NCBI RefSeq assembly: GCF_021653975.1
Contig: NZ_JAJKFK010000003.1
Location: 186,001-250,000 of the forward strand
Direction: 5' to 3'
Length of the DNA stretch: 64,000 bases
Origin: Amycolatopsis sp. GM8
GTDB taxonomy: Bacteria; Actinomycetota; Actinomycetes; Mycobacteriales; Pseudonocardiaceae
Shown here: piece by piece, positions 17,602 to 25,559 of the stretch
Position numbering within the stretch: position 1 is the stretch's first letter
Layout: each line of letters begins with the position of its first letter
The notes under the pieces: model-generated
Seen by the model: the letters and a program-made list of their open reading frames with translations, nothing else
The model's database searches: none
What the model was told of the DNA's origin: nothing
Translations under genes and position numbers: made by a program

Positions 17602-18437
17602 CCGGTCGCCGCCAGCGCGCGGCCGCGCCGGAGCACGCGTTCGGCGAGCGGGCCGAACACCAGCCCGAGCGCACCCCACAGGATGATCTGCGCGCCGACC
17701 GAGTAGAGCCGGAACTCGAACAGGGAGTCCGCGGGGAAGCCCGGGAACACGATGTGCCCGGCCGGATCCGTCAGCGGCTGCGGGGTCTCGGTGTTCTGCA
17801 TCCCGTACTCGGCGACATTGGCGGACAGGTGCCCGAGCGGTGGCAGGATCGCCATCAGGATCCCGCTCGCCACAACGAAAGCCGCGCCCGCGACGAGGCT
17901 CGCGTTCCAGTTGCCCAGGTTCGGGGCGAGCCGGCGGCCCAGCCACACCGCGGCGACGAGGAACACGATCGAACCGAGGACCATGATCAGGTACAGCCCG
18001 CCGCGGTCGCCGATGGTGTCCGGATGGCCGATCGACGGCGGGTTCGCCGGGTACTTCACGAACGGGGTCAGGTAGATCGCGAGCAATCCCGCGCCCGCGA
18101 CCAGCATCGCGAGCGTGCGCGGGCGCACCGTGCCGACCCGGCCGAGGCACACCGTGTACACCACCGCGAACAGCGCGCCCATCGCGACACCGAAGAGGAC
18201 CATGCCCAGCCCGATGCCGAGGTTCGCCTGGATGGCCCGGCTGAACAGCTCGGACTCCGCGGGCTCCGGCGCGATCCCGGCGGCCTGGTTCAACGCCTCC
18301 TGCGCGGCGTCCCGCCCGGTTTCGTAGTCGATCGCGGCCTGGATCTGGGGCTCGGCGAAGATCCGCGCGAACACGAACGCCAGCAGTCCGGCGAGAGCGC
18401 CCGAGACGAGGCCCCACAGGACGAGTTTCTTCTCCAT
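17598..18437 (-). CDS. cbtA: CbtA-family cobalt transporter subunit
   Basis: A 279-residue membrane protein with about six hydrophobic helices matching the CbtA family: start 'MEKKLVLWGLVSGALAGLLAFVFARIFAEP', a loop 'AIDYETGRDAAQEA' and the conserved 'LTPFVKYPANPPSIG', 'GLYLIMV' and 'EFRLYSVGAQIILWGALG'. CbtA acts with the small His-rich CbtB as a predicted cobalt importer. It lies 20 bp after cbtB and is coupled to the FhuF-like gene. Regulation by the upstream cobalamin riboswitch fits a cobalt supply role for B12 synthesis. Confidence 0.88.
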   Translation of the reverse strand: MEKKLVLWGLVSGALAGLLAFVFARIFAEPQIQAAIDYETGRDAAQEALNQAAGIAPEPAESELFSRAIQANLGIGLGMVLFGVAMGALFAVVYTVCLGRVGTVRPRTLAMLVAGAGLLAIYLTPFVKYPANPPSIGHPDTIGDRGGLYLIMVLGSIVFLVAAVWLGRRLAPNLGNWNASLVAGAAFVVASGILMAILPPLGHLSANVAEYGMQNTETPQPLTDPAGHIVFPGFPADSLFEFRLYSVGAQIILWGALGLVFGPLAERVLRRGRALAATG

Positions 18438-18457
18438 GTTCGGTTGTCTCCCCGCGC

Positions 18458-18667
18458 TCAGTGGCAGGGGAAGCCGAGGAAATGGCGCGCGTCGTGCACG
18501 AACTCGTGGACGTGCATGTCGTTGCCGAACACCGAGGTGGCGCCCTGGTCGATGCCGATGAAGTAGTACAGAATGAGCGCCAGCACGGTCGTGCCGGCAA
18601 GCCACAGGACCGCCTTCGAAACCGGCAGCACCACCGGTGTGGACGAATCAGCGGGAATGGCAGTCAT
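18458..18667 (-). CDS. cbtB: CbtB-family cobalt transporter subunit
   Basis: This 69-residue protein has one membrane helix ('VLWLAGTTVLALILYYFIG') followed by a His-rich extracytoplasmic tail 'DMHVHEFVHDARHFLGFPCH', the CbtB signature that probably binds Co2+. ATG 18667 is preceded by AGGAGG with a 6-bp spacer. It is the first gene of the cbtB-cbtA-FhuF operon, 48 bp downstream of a cobalamin riboswitch. Confidence 0.9.
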   Translation of the reverse strand: MTAIPADSSTPVVLPVSKAVLWLAGTTVLALILYYFIGIDQGATSVFGNDMHVHEFVHDARHFLGFPCH

Positions 18668-18715
18668 CACAAGCCTCCTGGAGGGATCGTGCGTCCCCTG
18701 TCGTGTGGAGCGTTG

Positions 18716-18803
18716 TGACGGCTTCTCGACCTGACTCACCCGCCGCAGCGGGCTCACAGTGGCGCGACCGTGCCGGAATTCCACCGGCTTCCCGAAACCG
18801 TCA
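18716..18803 (-). ncRNA. Compact cobalamin riboswitch upstream of cbtBA
   Basis: On the minus strand an outer stem pairs tgacgg (18803-18798) with ccgtca (18721-18716). It encloses gggaagccggtggaattccggc and the B12-box region cgcgccactgtgag, then a small stem-loop and gagtcag. This is the short actinobacterial cobalamin aptamer usually found before cobalt transport genes. It differs in architecture from the two long aptamers at 10.2 and 16.7 kb. Confidence 0.85.
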
Positions 18804-18837
18804 GTACGGAAACAGTAAGCCGGGCGCCCACGCCGCG

Positions 18838-19038
18838 TCAATCGCCCGAAACGTGGGTGGGCGTGGTGATCAGCACACGCGCGGCGGTGTCGGGTTGTGC
18901 TTCGGCGGCTGGTGGATGTGCTTCGGGCCCGGTCAGCTGGTACACCCGGGCAGTCCACGGGCTGACGAACATCTCCACGTCCGCGGCCGTGACGTCGCGG
19001 TGGATCGAGCGGTGGATCAGGATGCGCGAGCAGGCCAT
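18838..19038 (-). CDS. Small hypothetical protein (66 aa)
   Basis: An open frame starting MACSRILIHRSIHRDV and ending TTPTHVSGD shows almost exclusively G/C third positions, so it is probably coding. The sequence has no signal peptide or membrane segment and no motif I recognise. It ends 34 bp before the cbt riboswitch on the same strand but is unlikely to be part of that operon. No convincing ribosome-binding site is visible. Confidence 0.4.
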   Translation of the reverse strand: MACSRILIHRSIHRDVTAADVEMFVSPWTARVYQLTGPEAHPPAAEAQPDTAARVLITTPTHVSGD

Positions 19039-19183
19039 GCAAGCTGCCCCGCCGCGACGCCCGCCGCGAAACGCAGCGACAGATCGCGGAACAGGAACGG
19101 CACCGCCCGCAGACGGCCACGCACGCTAGACCCACCCCGAGCAAGACCGTCCAATATGGACTGCTCACGCCGCGCGCGGGGGC

Positions 19184-19221
19184 GCCCAGATCCGGCCTCG
19201 ACCACGGGGCCGGATCTGGGC
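19184..19221 (-). terminator. Strong stem-loop after the 19.3-20.5 kb gene
   Basis: Perfect 14-bp arms (gcccagatccggcc / ggccggatctgggc) with a 10-nt loop lie 107 bp beyond the stop of the membrane-protein gene at 19328. A terminator is the likely role, although no T-tract follows. The remaining sequence from 19039 to 19327 shows no supportable gene. Confidence 0.6.
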
Positions 19222-19327
19222 ACGATTCGGTCCGCGCACCACGGTGACCCCGGACAGAGATCCGGCTGCGCACCGTCCACAAAGGATCGTGGCGGCACGC
19301 AGCCGGCGGGGACGAACCAGGAAGGGA

Positions 19328-20461
19328 CTAGTGCTTCAGGTACTTCAGGGTGTGCGCGAGCGAGTCCGACCACGGGGACGCCAGGTCCAGCCGCCGCAGT
19401 TCGTCGGCGTGCTGGACGGCCGCCAGCTCCGCCATCAGCCGCGACCGCATCCGGTCGTCGTGGGCGACGTTCGCCTTGCGCAGTTCCTTGCCCAGGCGCA
19501 CCTTGCGGAACGGGGTGAACCAGGACGCGCGAGCCAGGTGCGCGGCGCGCCGGGCCGCCCGGTCGCGGGTGCGGGCCAGCGCGTCGCGCTCGTCGTCACC
19601 CAGGCCGAGCCGGGACAGGAACCGCTCCTTGAGCTCACGGCTGACCCTGGTCCACATCGTGACCCGGGTGCGCGCGTGCCGCAGCTCGATACCGAGCGCC
19701 AGGTGCAGCATGACCACACCGAGCACCGGGCCCAGCGTGACCCGCGCCAGGCCGGAAACCGGGCCGGCCAGGTCGAAGGCCATGTAGCCGGACGCCGCGC
19801 ACAGCGCCCACAGGATCAGCCGGGCGGGACCGGGTTTCCCGTGCTCGCTGCGGATCCCGGCGCGCATGGCGAACCCGCAGGCGATCAGGGCGACCTCGAC
19901 GACCGCGAACATGGCGGCCCGCTCGGGGATGCTGGTGATCCCGAGCTTCTCGCCGAAGAACCGCCACGAGGTGTCCACCGACACCAGCAGCGACATGAAC
20001 GCCACGAGGTAGAAGCCCCGCGAGCCTTCCGGCGTCGTCCGCTTGGTCTTGACGGCGGGAGCCGGCTTGGTCTGCACAGTCTTTTCGGCCGGGGCGCTCG
20101 CCTGCTCCTTGGCCGGCACGGTCCGGGTGGCCGCCGCGTTCTTCTCGGCGGCGCGGCGGGCGTCCAGTTCGGTCAGCATCTCCATCGACAGCCGGGGCAG
20201 GTCCCCGGTGTCGCCGAGACCGCGTTCCTGACGCCACTTGGTGACCTCAGCGGCCACCTTGGCGCGTTCGCGCTTGGGGTTGGTCACCACACCGTAGGTC
20301 AACAGGAAAGCCAGTACGTCCGATGTCGACGGTTGGTCCAGGGCCTCGCAGGCGTACCGGACCTTCTCGTCGAGGGTCTTCAACATGACCAGGCGGGCGG
20401 CGTGCGCCGCGCTGCTCAGGACATCCGTTGAAGCAACCTGCTTGTCGCTCTCGGTTTCCAT
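19328..20461 (-). CDS. Membrane protein of unknown function with charged tails
   Basis: This 377-residue protein has a soluble N-terminal part (residues 1-150, with a helical 'LAFLLTYGVVTNPKRERAKVAAEVTKWRQERG' and an Ala/Lys/Pro-rich linker). A block of about four hydrophobic helices follows (roughly 150-270), then a basic coiled-coil-like C-terminus rich in Arg, Ala and Leu. The architecture recalls SpdB/DUF2637-type proteins of actinomycete mobile elements, but the match is not strong enough to name. ATG 20461 has AAGGA eight bases upstream. It stands alone with a strong hairpin after it. Confidence 0.75.
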   Translation of the reverse strand: METESDKQVASTDVLSSAAHAARLVMLKTLDEKVRYACEALDQPSTSDVLAFLLTYGVVTNPKRERAKVAAEVTKWRQERGLGDTGDLPRLSMEMLTELDARRAAEKNAAATRTVPAKEQASAPAEKTVQTKPAPAVKTKRTTPEGSRGFYLVAFMSLLVSVDTSWRFFGEKLGITSIPERAAMFAVVEVALIACGFAMRAGIRSEHGKPGPARLILWALCAASGYMAFDLAGPVSGLARVTLGPVLGVVMLHLALGIELRHARTRVTMWTRVSRELKERFLSRLGLGDDERDALARTRDRAARRAAHLARASWFTPFRKVRLGKELRKANVAHDDRMRSRLMAELAAVQHADELRRLDLASPWSDSLAHTLKYLKH

Positions 20462-20551
20462 GTAGTTATCCTTGTGAAGTTCGCGTGGTCGAGGCTGGCG
20501 AGCATAGCGGGTGATTAATTCGTCTGGGTGACCGCCTCGCCCTAGTTCCAC

Positions 20552-21982
20552 TCAGGACTCGGCCGGCGGCACCCGGCGCGGCAGTTTCGCCGCGACGAAG
20601 ATCATCACCAGGGCCAGTGCCGTCGCAACGGCGAAGGCCAGCTTGATCCCGCTGACCTGCGCGGGGACCGCGGCGACACCACCGGCGAGCAGATGACTGG
20701 CGCGCGCGGACATCACGGTCACCACGAGCGCGGTGCCGAAAGCCGCGGCGACCTGTTGCAGCGTCCCCAAGATCGAACTGCCGTGCGAGTACAGGTGCGG
20801 CGGGAGCGCGCCCATGCCGAGGGTGAACAGCGGGGTGAACGCCGCCGCGAGGCTCACCATCAGCAGGGTGTGCAGCGCGAGCACCTGCCAGTACGGCATC
20901 GTCGTGGACACCTGGGTGAACCCGGCGAGGGCGAGCGCGATGCCGATCGAGCCGGGCAGCACCAGCGGCCGGCTGCCGAACCGGTCGAACGCCTTGCCCA
21001 CGCTCGGCCCGAGCAGGCCCATCGCCAGCCCGCCCGGCATGACCAGCAGGCCGGTCTGCAGTGGACTGAGCCCGCGCAGATGCTGCAGGTAGAGCGGGAG
21101 CAGGATCATCGAGCCGAGCATCGCGAGGAACCCGATCGACATCGCCGCCAGGGACAGCACGTAGGTCCGGTGCCGCAGCGTGCGCAGGTCCAGCAGCGGC
21201 GTCCCGGTGCGCTGCAGCCGGAACTGGCGGAACACGAACACCACGATGGCCAGCAGCCCGCCGGCGACGATCCCGATGCCCAGGCCGATCTCGCCGCTGC
21301 CGCCGAACATGCTCAAGCCGTACACGACGCCGCCGAAGCCGAGCGCCGCCAGCGTCACGCTCGGCCAGTCGATCGTGCCGACCCGCGGCTCGCCGACGTT
21401 GCGCACCAGGCGCAGCCCGACGAGGGTCACCACGCCCGCGATCGGCAGCACGACCACGAACAGCAGCCGCCAGGAACCGGCCTGCAGGATCAGCCCGGAC
21501 ACCGCGGGCCCGAGCGCCGGCGCCACCGACATCGCCAGGGTCACGGTGCCCATCACCCGGCCGCGGTCGCTTTCGGGCACGACGGTCATCAGGGTGGTCA
21601 TCAGCAGCGGCATCATCACCGCCGTGCCGGAGGCCTGCACGATGCGGCCGATCAGCAGCATCTCGAACGACGGCGCGACGGCCGCGAGGGCGGTGCCCGC
21701 GAGGAACACGCCCATCGCGGTCGCGAACGCGGCCCGGGTGGTGACCCGCTGCAGGAACCAGCCGGTGACCGGAATGACGGCGGCCATGGTGAGCATGAAC
21801 GCGGTGGACACCCACTGCGCGGACTGCTCGGTGATGTGCAGCGAGTCCATCAGCCGCGGGATCGCGTTGATCATGATGGTCTCGTTGAGGATCACCACGA
21901 ATGTCGCGAGCACCAGCAACCGCACGACCATCGGCGTGCGGGCGGCCCGCGCGGCCGGTCGATTCTGGATCAGGGTGGACAT
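20552..21982 (-). CDS. MFS multidrug exporter, DHA2 family
   Basis: This 476-residue transporter with 14 predicted helices begins with a short soluble N-terminus. It shows DHA2 landmarks: 'LNETIMINAIPRLM' (motif D1-like), 'AQWVSTAFMLTMAAVIPVTGWFLQRV', 'GRIVQASGTAVMMPLLMTTLM' and motif C 'MSVAPALGPAVSGLIL'. It should expel cationic or aromatic drugs using the proton gradient. The decayed IclR-type regulator gene just upstream on the same strand is the probable former regulator. Confidence 0.92.
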   Translation of the reverse strand: MSTLIQNRPAARAARTPMVVRLLVLATFVVILNETIMINAIPRLMDSLHITEQSAQWVSTAFMLTMAAVIPVTGWFLQRVTTRAAFATAMGVFLAGTALAAVAPSFEMLLIGRIVQASGTAVMMPLLMTTLMTVVPESDRGRVMGTVTLAMSVAPALGPAVSGLILQAGSWRLLFVVVLPIAGVVTLVGLRLVRNVGEPRVGTIDWPSVTLAALGFGGVVYGLSMFGGSGEIGLGIGIVAGGLLAIVVFVFRQFRLQRTGTPLLDLRTLRHRTYVLSLAAMSIGFLAMLGSMILLPLYLQHLRGLSPLQTGLLVMPGGLAMGLLGPSVGKAFDRFGSRPLVLPGSIGIALALAGFTQVSTTMPYWQVLALHTLLMVSLAAAFTPLFTLGMGALPPHLYSHGSSILGTLQQVAAAFGTALVVTVMSARASHLLAGGVAAVPAQVSGIKLAFAVATALALVMIFVAAKLPRRVPPAES

Positions 21983-22045
21983 GACAGCACCTCGCTGGGT
22001 TCCTCGTGACGGGTCACGGGTAGAGACCGCCGCGGCCGCCAGAAC

Positions 22046-22630
22046 TCATCGCCAGCCGAGTTCGGCGGGCGCGGCGGGCGCGGCGGGCGCGGTCACCTGA
22101 CCGGCCGTCTGCAGCCGGTCGCCGAGCCGGGTGGCCGGCTGGTGCCACCATCCGGCCGCGAAAATCCCGTACGGGCGCGGAAACGCCGACCAGGCCGTTG
22201 TAGAGCTCGTCGGGCGTGGCGTCGAGCAGCAGCACACGCCCGGCGGACGTATGCTGCGGCCTTCCCAGCCGTGCACGCGGAACGAATGCGCCGAGACCGA
22301 CCGTGAGGACCTCCTCATCGCGCAGCAGGCACAGGTGGCTGGTCTCCTCCAGATCGGCCGACGCAGCACCGGTTCCGCCGCGCGCACGAGACCGTCTTCG
22401 GCCGTGCGCGCGACGAGTGAGAACAGCCGCCACTCGCGCGTGTCCGGGTCGCGCTCGACGACGCCCTCCTCGGCGAGCGCCTGAAGTGCCCGCGACACCT
22501 GGCTTTTCTCGCGCCCGGCGAGCCGGGCGATGGCGGCGACGCCGAGTCCCCCGGTGCGCTGGGCCTCCGGTGACGCGAGCGCTTCGAGCAGATCGAGGTC
22601 GCACCGGAGGCCGTGTCCGACCCAGGTCCT
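22046..22630 (-). pseudogene. IclR-family regulator, frameshifted remnant
   Basis: Translations in two frames together spell an IclR protein. One frame gives 'DLLEALASPEAQRTGGLG' and 'GREKSQVSRALQALAEEG' (the winged helix) up to 'VRAAEPVLRR'. Near 22360 the homology jumps to another frame ('DLEETSHLCLLRDEEVLTVG' to 'VGVSAPVRDFRGRMVA'), then near 22140 it returns to the first frame ('TRLGDRLQTAGQVTA'). Residues expected at both junctions are missing, which suggests small deletions. The first frame also has no ATG/GTG/TTG start. The gene is probably inactive, unless the assembly has errors. Confidence 0.8.
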
Positions 22631-22689
22631 GCTTCGAATCTAGACACTGTTCACTGCCCACTCTGAGCGTCCATGCATGTTGGTGCAGG

Positions 22690-23208
22690 TCAAAGCTCGG
22701 CGAGCACGCGCTGAACGGCAGGCATCACGTCGGACGCGAGAATCTGCCCAAGGAACACCGCTGCGACACGCTGTTCTTTGTCGATAACTACGGTCGTCGG
22801 GGGTGCTATCAGGGGAATCCCGGGGAGGGAAAGTCCAACCCGGCCCGCGGGATCAAATATTGACGGATAATTCAGCTGAAAGTTGTAAATAAAATCTGCC
22901 GCCCGCGCACGATCGTCCCTGACGTCAATACCGACCACTTGAACGAGTTCACTTTTAGTATCGTCTGCCAGCTTGTTCAACTCATAGGTCTCGACACGAC
23001 ACGGCGGGCACCAGGAGCCCCACATGTTGAGAACAACAACCTTTCCCCTGAATTCCGCGACCGAGATTGTCTTGTCCTCATTGATTACCTCACTACCGGA
23101 AACGTCCTCGATCTCGACGCGCAGAGCTGGATCATAGAACTTCGGTCCATTTCCGTCTTGCACCGGTGCGTTATTACCGGTGGCACAGCCAGCGGCCATA
23201 CCCATCAC
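22690..23208 (-). CDS. TlpA/ResA-like thioredoxin lipoprotein, signal peptide frameshifted
   Basis: The frame gives a 172-residue product from GTG 23208 with a thioredoxin fold: 'FRGKVVVLNMWGSWCPPCRVETYELNKL' (CPPC active site) and the cis-Pro loop 'LIAPPTTVVIDKEQRV'. Upstream, in frame, lies a hydrophobic run ending MAAGC, a lipobox, but without a start codon. ATG 23276 in another frame starts an ideal lipoprotein signal (MSVRDTSLLRRSALLGCL). The two frames join perfectly if one copy of the 8-bp repeat at 23221-23236 is removed. As given, the product lacks export. Base composition is clearly more AT-rich than in neighbours, suggesting transfer. Confidence 0.8.
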   Translation of the reverse strand: MMGMAAGCATGNNAPVQDGNGPKFYDPALRVEIEDVSGSEVINEDKTISVAEFRGKVVVLNMWGSWCPPCRVETYELNKLADDTKSELVQVVGIDVRDDRARAADFIYNFQLNYPSIFDPAGRVGLSLPGIPLIAPPTTVVIDKEQRVAAVFLGQILASDVMPAVQRVLAEL

Positions 23209-23220
23209 GGCAGTCAGGCA

Positions 23221-23236
23221 GCCAAGCAGCCAAGCA
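23221..23236. repeat. 8-bp tandem duplication causing a frameshift
   Basis: gccaagca is present twice in direct tandem inside the signal-peptide region of the TlpA-like gene. Removing one unit restores a continuous frame from ATG 23276 through the lipobox to the stop at 22690. Confidence 0.8.
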
Positions 23237-23456
23237 GTGCGGAGCGCCGTAATAGTGAAGTGTCCCGGACCGACATGTGCCTAATCGTACTACAGCGAAC
23301 GGTCGTATTCGGACGCCAATCGGCGCATTGCGCGGGCGTTGGCTGGAGCGCAATACGTGTTGCGATGTCTTGCCGTAACCCGTGACCCACAACGCGCCGC
23401 GGGCACCGGCCGGGCCCGAGGTCCTCGACCTGCCGCGCTCGGTGTACTGAACCAGG

Positions 23457-23951
23457 TCAGCGGCCCGGGAAGATGACGCCCTGCGGCGGCGCCTGTCTGG
23501 CCCACAGGCTGACGATGCCCGCCGCGAGGCCGAGGAGCAGGCCGATCCACCACGGATCGTGGATGTTCAGGAAAACGTTCGTCACGATCCCGGCGACGAC
23601 ACCGACGTAGCAGCACGCGAGGCAGCCCGTCAGGAACTCGAACCGGTGCGCCCGGTCTCGTAGTTCGTAGACATAGCCGGGAACTCCGGCATTCTCGGGG
23701 CCGAGCGGCGACATCATCCAGCTGTGCCAGGCCCGGTCCAGATCGGCCCGTTCCTTGCGGCCCTCGAATCGGTAGCGGCCGACGAGGATGCGCAGCCAGG
23801 CCAGCACGGCGATGCCCACGATGATGCCGAGCACGCCGTTGACCTTCTCGTACAGAGCGAACAGGCACCAGCCGAGCCCGCCGCCGATCCCGATGGCCAG
23901 CGCGTTCGCGATCAGTTCACCGAGCAGCCGAACCGGTGTCGGTATTGTCAT
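23457..23951 (-). CDS. Membrane protein of unknown function
   Basis: This 164-residue protein has two hydrophobic segments near the N-terminus ('LIANALAIGIGGGLGWCLFALYEKV', 'VLGIIVGIAVLAWLRILVG'), a soluble middle section ('RKERADLDRAWHSWMMSPLGPENAGVPGYVYELRDRAHR') and two further helices at the C-terminus. I do not recognise the family. It stands 36 bp downstream of the maleylpyruvate-isomerase-like gene and may be the third gene of that TetR-led operon. The region from 23277 to 23456 between it and the lipoprotein gene holds no supportable gene. Confidence 0.75.
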   Translation of the reverse strand: MTIPTPVRLLGELIANALAIGIGGGLGWCLFALYEKVNGVLGIIVGIAVLAWLRILVGRYRFEGRKERADLDRAWHSWMMSPLGPENAGVPGYVYELRDRAHRFEFLTGCLACCYVGVVAGIVTNVFLNIHDPWWIGLLLGLAAGIVSLWARQAPPQGVIFPGR

Positions 23952-23987
23952 CGTGCCCCCAGCAGAACGGTCCCGCTCGATGGTAGG

Positions 23988-24788
23988 TCAGAATTCGACG
24001 CGGGCGTCCAAAACGGCGCCGGCGACAGCGGGATCGCCGGCGATGTCGAGCGCGGGTGGGCTGCCGCGCCCCGACAGACGCCAGAGGTAGTCGAGGGTCC
24101 CGATCCGGACGAGCGCGACCGATCCGGTGGCGCCCAGCGCCCATCGTCCCCCGGCCGGCCCGGTCAGCGCCAAGGTGATCGATGGTCCGGACCAGCTCCG
24201 GGCGAGGTCGGACACCACCTGCGCGACGACGCCACGGTCGTGCTCGCCGGTGACGAACGGCCGGTTCGTGGCGCGCGCGATTTCGAGCCGGTGCATCCAG
24301 GTGTCCCGATTGGACAGTACGTCGAACAGGTACGCGAAGCTCAGGTCCGGCAACGGTTCTTCGGGGAAGAACCGCGCGACGCTGCGCCGGCGGATGAACC
24401 CCGGGGAGCGCCGCCGCGCCCGCACCGCCTTCGGCCCGAAGCGCACGAGCAACCGCCGGAGCTCTTCGGGTGTCCGGTCGCCGTATTCGAGGATCTGCAA
24501 GGCATTGTGCGCGTCCAGCGCCGTACGGCCGGGGAACCGGCGGCGCGCCTGCCGCAGCTTGCCGGGGATCGTCCACGGCCGGGCCGACTCGACGTGCTGA
24601 CCGGCCAGGTGCGCGACCAGGTCACGCACGATCCAGCCCGCGCTGGCGGTCGGCAGCTCCCACTCGTCGTCGGAAAGGCCGGCGAGCAACGCGTTGAGCG
24701 CGTCGACCTCGGCCAGGCCCTCGACGGCGGCCTCCCCCGGCGTCGGCCGTGCGATCGCAAGCGCCTCGGGCGCCCGGGTCTCGGGCAT
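23988..24788 (-). CDS. Maleylpyruvate isomerase-like (DinB/MDMPI-type) protein
   Basis: A 266-residue protein whose N-terminal half resembles the mycothiol-dependent maleylpyruvate isomerase/TIGR03083 family: 'ALLAGLSDDEWELPTASAGWIVRDLVAHLAGQHV', with the conserved His of the DinB-like bundle, and 'VLSNRDTWMHRLEIARA' containing the second His. The C-terminal half carries an SCP2-like or MDMPI C domain ('LALTGPAGGRWALG'). Such proteins use mycothiol or other thiols, with very varied functions. It begins 4 bp after the TetR gene, so the pair is co-expressed and TetR-controlled. Confidence 0.78.
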   Translation of the reverse strand: MPETRAPEALAIARPTPGEAAVEGLAEVDALNALLAGLSDDEWELPTASAGWIVRDLVAHLAGQHVESARPWTIPGKLRQARRRFPGRTALDAHNALQILEYGDRTPEELRRLLVRFGPKAVRARRRSPGFIRRRSVARFFPEEPLPDLSFAYLFDVLSNRDTWMHRLEIARATNRPFVTGEHDRGVVAQVVSDLARSWSGPSITLALTGPAGGRWALGATGSVALVRIGTLDYLWRLSGRGSPPALDIAGDPAVAGAVLDARVEF

Positions 24789-24792
24789 GGCT

Positions 24793-25413
24793 CTACTCCT
24801 CCTCTTCCGGCGCGAAGTACTGGACGAACATCGCAAAAGCCTGCGGCAGCAGTGAACTGAACCGGCCGTCCTCGTAGCGGGCACCGGGCTCGTTGGCCAA
24901 CTGCTGGGTCAGCGCGCCGGACACCAGGATCGAGACGAGCGCGACGCCCTCGTCGGAGTCCGCCGTGGGGTGGAGCTCGCCGGCGGCGACCGCGTCCTTC
25001 AGGGTCGCCCGCACGATCCCGACCATCTCGACGCTGGGCCGGAACGCCGCCGCGGACGGGGCGAACTCCGGCACGGGCCGCCACGACAACAACTGTGCGA
25101 CCACCGGGTTCGCCATCGCGAGCCGCCCCATCGCCTCGATCGCGGCGGCGAGGGCGGGCAGTCCGGGCGCACTCGCCCGCACCGCCGCGCCCACCGCATC
25201 CCGTTGCTGCTCCGCCCCCTCGCGGAACAGTTCGTCGTACACCGCGTGCAGGGATGCGAAGTGCTTGTAGAGCGACGGCTGCCGGATGCCGATCCGGCGG
25301 GCCACCTCGGACAGGCTGAGCCCGGCGACCCCGCGCTCGGCCATCACCTCGACGGCCGCGTCCAGGATCTCCCGCCGCGTGTCCACCCGCCGGCGCCGCT
25401 CGACGTTCGTCAT
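24793..25413 (-). CDS. TetR-family transcriptional regulator
   Basis: This 206-residue regulator has a clear N-terminal helix-turn-helix ('LSLSEVARRIGIRQPSLYKHFASLHAVYDELF', residues about 32-64) and a C-terminal helical domain of the TetR_C_33 type, ending in an acidic PEEEE tail. An inverted repeat with 10-bp arms lies 15 bp upstream of its start codon, so it almost certainly represses its own operon (itself, the maleylpyruvate-isomerase-like gene and perhaps the membrane protein). Confidence 0.9.
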   Translation of the reverse strand: MTNVERRRRVDTRREILDAAVEVMAERGVAGLSLSEVARRIGIRQPSLYKHFASLHAVYDELFREGAEQQRDAVGAAVRASAPGLPALAAAIEAMGRLAMANPVVAQLLSWRPVPEFAPSAAAFRPSVEMVGIVRATLKDAVAAGELHPTADSDEGVALVSILVSGALTQQLANEPGARYEDGRFSSLLPQAFAMFVQYFAPEEEE

Positions 25414-25427
25414 TCCCCCGCCCCTCA

Positions 25428-25460
25428 GCTATAACCTATAGCCAAGCTAGAGGTTATAGC
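25428..25460. promoter_or_regulatory. TetR operator
   Basis: gctataacct (25428-25437) and its exact reverse complement aggttatagc (25451-25460) enclose 13 bp that contain a further ctatag-like half-site. It lies directly upstream of the TetR start codon at 25413. It is AT-rich in a GC-rich background, which supports a binding site overlapping the promoter. Confidence 0.75.
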
Positions 25461-25540
25461 CACGCCGCACGCGACACAAGGGGTGTTTCCGCTCTCTTCG
25501 GCGAGCCGGGTGACGGCGGGTCGCGCGGAGACCAGTCCGG

Positions 25541-25559
25541 TGGTCTTATGATTGGTCCA
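25541..25559 (+). promoter_or_regulatory. Probable -10 element plus operator of the gntR gene
   Basis: The segment tggtcttatgattggtcca contains TATGAT at 25547-25552, a good -10 hexamer placed 6 bp before the ATG. The transcript is therefore probably leaderless. The segment also resembles tggtcttaccattaggtc at the cupin promoter (39284), suggesting autoregulation. Confidence 0.5.

Noticed and set aside
19017-19124. Possible 35-residue minus-strand ORF (VRGRLRAVPFLFRDL...) just upstream of the 66-residue small gene
   Set aside because: GC-rich third positions are suggestive, but it overlaps the better small ORF and has no clear ribosome-binding site or homology.
23382-23450. Short plus-strand frame ending PEVLDLPRSVY
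   Set aside because: An in-frame stop lies just before its GTG, leaving 22 codons. It is at most a gene relic, so it was not annotated as a gene.
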